Positions 4,814 through 6,078 of a stretch of 6,078 bases of DNA are shown piece by piece (position 1 is the first letter of the stretch; each line of letters begins with the position of its first letter). A program made the position numbers and the translations under genes. The stretch comes from an uncultured Eubacterium sp. GTDB lineage: Bacteria; Bacillota_A; Clostridia; Lachnospirales; Lachnospiraceae. The notes below the pieces were generated by a model that was not told the DNA's origin, ran no database searches, and saw nothing but the letters and a program-made list of their open reading frames with translations. The DNA lies in NCBI GenBank assembly GCA_947653505.1, contig CANTHI010000240.1, positions 1 through 6,078 on the forward strand. Reading direction: 5' to 3'.

Positions 4814-6078
4814 TCCTCCATCCTATCAGCCATCTCCCGAAAAGCTCCGCCATCAATCAGTACATGCTTTCCTTCAAATGCAAATCCGTATATCCTTATC
4901 TTTTCCTCCGGCACACCCTCCGTCTCCAGCACATCCGCATATTTTTTATCCAGTATCTGCCGGATGCCGGCATTCGCCACAGCCTTTAGGTCTGTGTCCT
5001 TTTTCGGATCATATACTTTAAACTCCAGAACAATCCCATCATCTGCCGGATACAAAGGCTTTAAAAGTACATCATAGCGTCCAAAACCGCTTTCCCTGTT
5101 CGAGGTAATCGTATATCTGCTGCCAAGATCTACAATCAGTCCTAATACAAATCCATGATAAAACCGCTCCGGTCCGGCCTGTCCGGAAGGCTTCGTTCCA
5201 CAGTCAAAGTAACTGAGCGTATGAAGCGCTATCTGATTCATATAGGTGTTCATATAGTCCAGATCTCCTGCCAGCAGCGCTTTTAGAAAATCATGATAGC
5301 CATATCTGCTGTTCGAAAACCACCCATGTATCATTTTTCGAAATGCAGATCTGGTCTCCAGATTCGTAAAAGCAAGCTCATACAACGCTTCATCCGGCGT
5401 ATCCGGTGTTAATTCCGTATCGGATTCCCTGCATTCTACGATTTTTAAATACCCGCTGGCCAGCAGGAGACTCCAGACTGCTTCCTCTGTATCATCCATC
5501 TGCTGAAACGCGATCTGCTCATCCAGTTTTGTATGAAAAGTTCCTCCCTGTAACAGGTCCTCTGCAATCTGTTTCATCTGCAGACTTCCTCTGCGGATCA
5601 GATCCCCAGCCAGCTGGTTTGCACCCGTATTGGCCCAGTAAGGTTTAAATTCCCTGTATTTTAAGAAATTTGTGATCGACCACGGATTATAAATATTGTC
5701 AGCGCTACCGAAACGGAATCCATCGTACCAGCGTTTAACTTCCTGTGCCTGCGCCTGCAGTCCGTATTCCTGTAACGCATGATCTACTTCTTCCTGTGTA
5801 AAGCCAAATGCTGTTTCATACTGTCTGGAGGTCGTCGTGACCGCAGTCAGGTTATTCAGTTCAGAAAACACAGACTCCCTGCTTACCCGTGTAATCCCTG
5901 TCAGAACAGCCCGCTCCAGATATGGATTGGTCTTAAAGGAACCGTTTAATAATCCACGGATAAAATCAGTCAGTTCTTTCCAGTATCCATTTCCGTACGC
6001 TTCCTGCATCGGGGTATCGTACTCATCCAGCGTACTTCCATCTCTCTCAAGACACCGTTCCATCGCTTTCAGCTTCTT
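4810..6078 (-). CDS. AAA-ATPase-like / PD-(D/E)XK nuclease-fold protein (DUF1703 type), cut by right edge
   Basis: C-terminal part (422 residues in the window) of a protein with an AAA-ATPase-like domain (PF09820 type) and a PDDEXK_9 domain (PF08011 type). The frame is open to the edge, so the P-loop region lies outside. Numbering from the Met at 6063: LDEYDTPMQ (12-20) is the Walker B region, then GYWKEL, FKTNPYLERAVLTGITRVSR (43-62) and NNLTAVTTTS; YDGFRFG and NIYNPWSI are also typical. The C-terminal nuclease-like core has FYHGFVLGL (301-309), SNRESGFGRYDVLL with Asp331, then LEFK with Glu347 and Lys349, and ends with IYGFAFEGKHVLI. Catalytic D...ExK residues are present. These genes are numerous in gut Clostridia and Bacteroidetes, and their function is not settled; mobile-element or defence roles have been suggested. 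The start codon is not visible. Confidence 0.88.
   Translation of the reverse strand, partial: KKLKAMERCLERDGSTLDEYDTPMQEAYGNGYWKELTDFIRGLLNGSFKTNPYLERAVLTGITRVSRESVFSELNNLTAVTTTSRQYETAFGFTQEEVDHALQEYGLQAQAQEVKRWYDGFRFGSADNIYNPWSITNFLKYREFKPYWANTGANQLAGDLIRRGSLQMKQIAEDLLQGGTFHTKLDEQIAFQQMDDTEEAVWSLLLASGYLKIVECRESDTELTPDTPDEALYELAFTNLETRSAFRKMIHGWFSNSRYGYHDFLKALLAGDLDYMNTYMNQIALHTLSYFDCGTKPSGQAGPERFYHGFVLGLIVDLGSRYTITSNRESGFGRYDVLLKPLYPADDGIVLEFKVYDPKKDTDLKAVANAGIRQILDKKYADVLETEGVPEEKIRIYGFAFEGKHVLIDGGAFREMADRMEE

Noticed and set aside
1..6078. CRISPR arrays, insertion sequences, rRNA or tRNA genes
   Set aside because: No regularly spaced direct repeats of CRISPR length, transposase motifs, terminal inverted repeats or further tRNA-like folds were seen on either strand.

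Overview
The window reads as chromosomal DNA of a Gram-positive anaerobe of the Clostridia, most probably a Lachnospiraceae relative. This rests on strong AGGAGG-type ribosome binding sites, a tmRNA whose tag reads ANDNLAYAA and whose 3' CCA is not encoded, an OmpR/sensor-kinase pair typical of that group, and a DUF1703-type AAA/PD-(D/E)XK protein of a kind abundant in gut Clostridia. The assignment is inference from style; no taxonomic marker was compared.

Layout from left to right. Positions 1-25 (minus) hold only the first codons of a gene that runs off the left edge. Its AT-rich leader (26-139) carries three TTTCAT hexamers spaced exactly 11 bp apart, placed where an OmpR-family regulator would be expected to bind. 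Positions 140-2226 (minus) are a two-gene operon: a response regulator with a TTG start, then a membrane sensor kinase coupled to it by an ATGA overlap. A perfect 18-bp bidirectional terminator (2281-2325) separates this operon from the one-piece tmRNA gene ssrA (2381-2717, minus), which has its own strong sigma-70-type promoter (2745-2773). Divergent from ssrA, an extended -10 promoter (2804-2832) probably drives a radical SAM protein of the TIGR01212/YtqA/YhcC family (2890-3897, plus). That gene converges on, and overlaps by 80 bp, a Gfo/Idh/MocA-type oxidoreductase (3818-4813, minus). The oxidoreductase is translationally coupled by ATGA to an upstream AAA-ATPase-like/PD-(D/E)XK nuclease-fold gene (4810-6078, minus) that is cut by the right edge.

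The strongest functional link is between the two-component system and the left-edge gene: regulator, kinase and a candidate operator upstream of the next gene are contiguous and co-oriented, which suggests a local regulatory circuit. ssrA and the YtqA-like gene concern translation (ribosome rescue; probably tRNA wobble modification) and are housekeeping. The oxidoreductase/DUF1703 pair has no obvious joint pathway. I see no CRISPR array, insertion sequence, integrase or rRNA/tRNA gene, and no clear candidate for a wholly new system. The most interesting items are the 11-bp repeat array, the odd gene pair at the right, and a shortened Walker B region in the DUF1703 protein.
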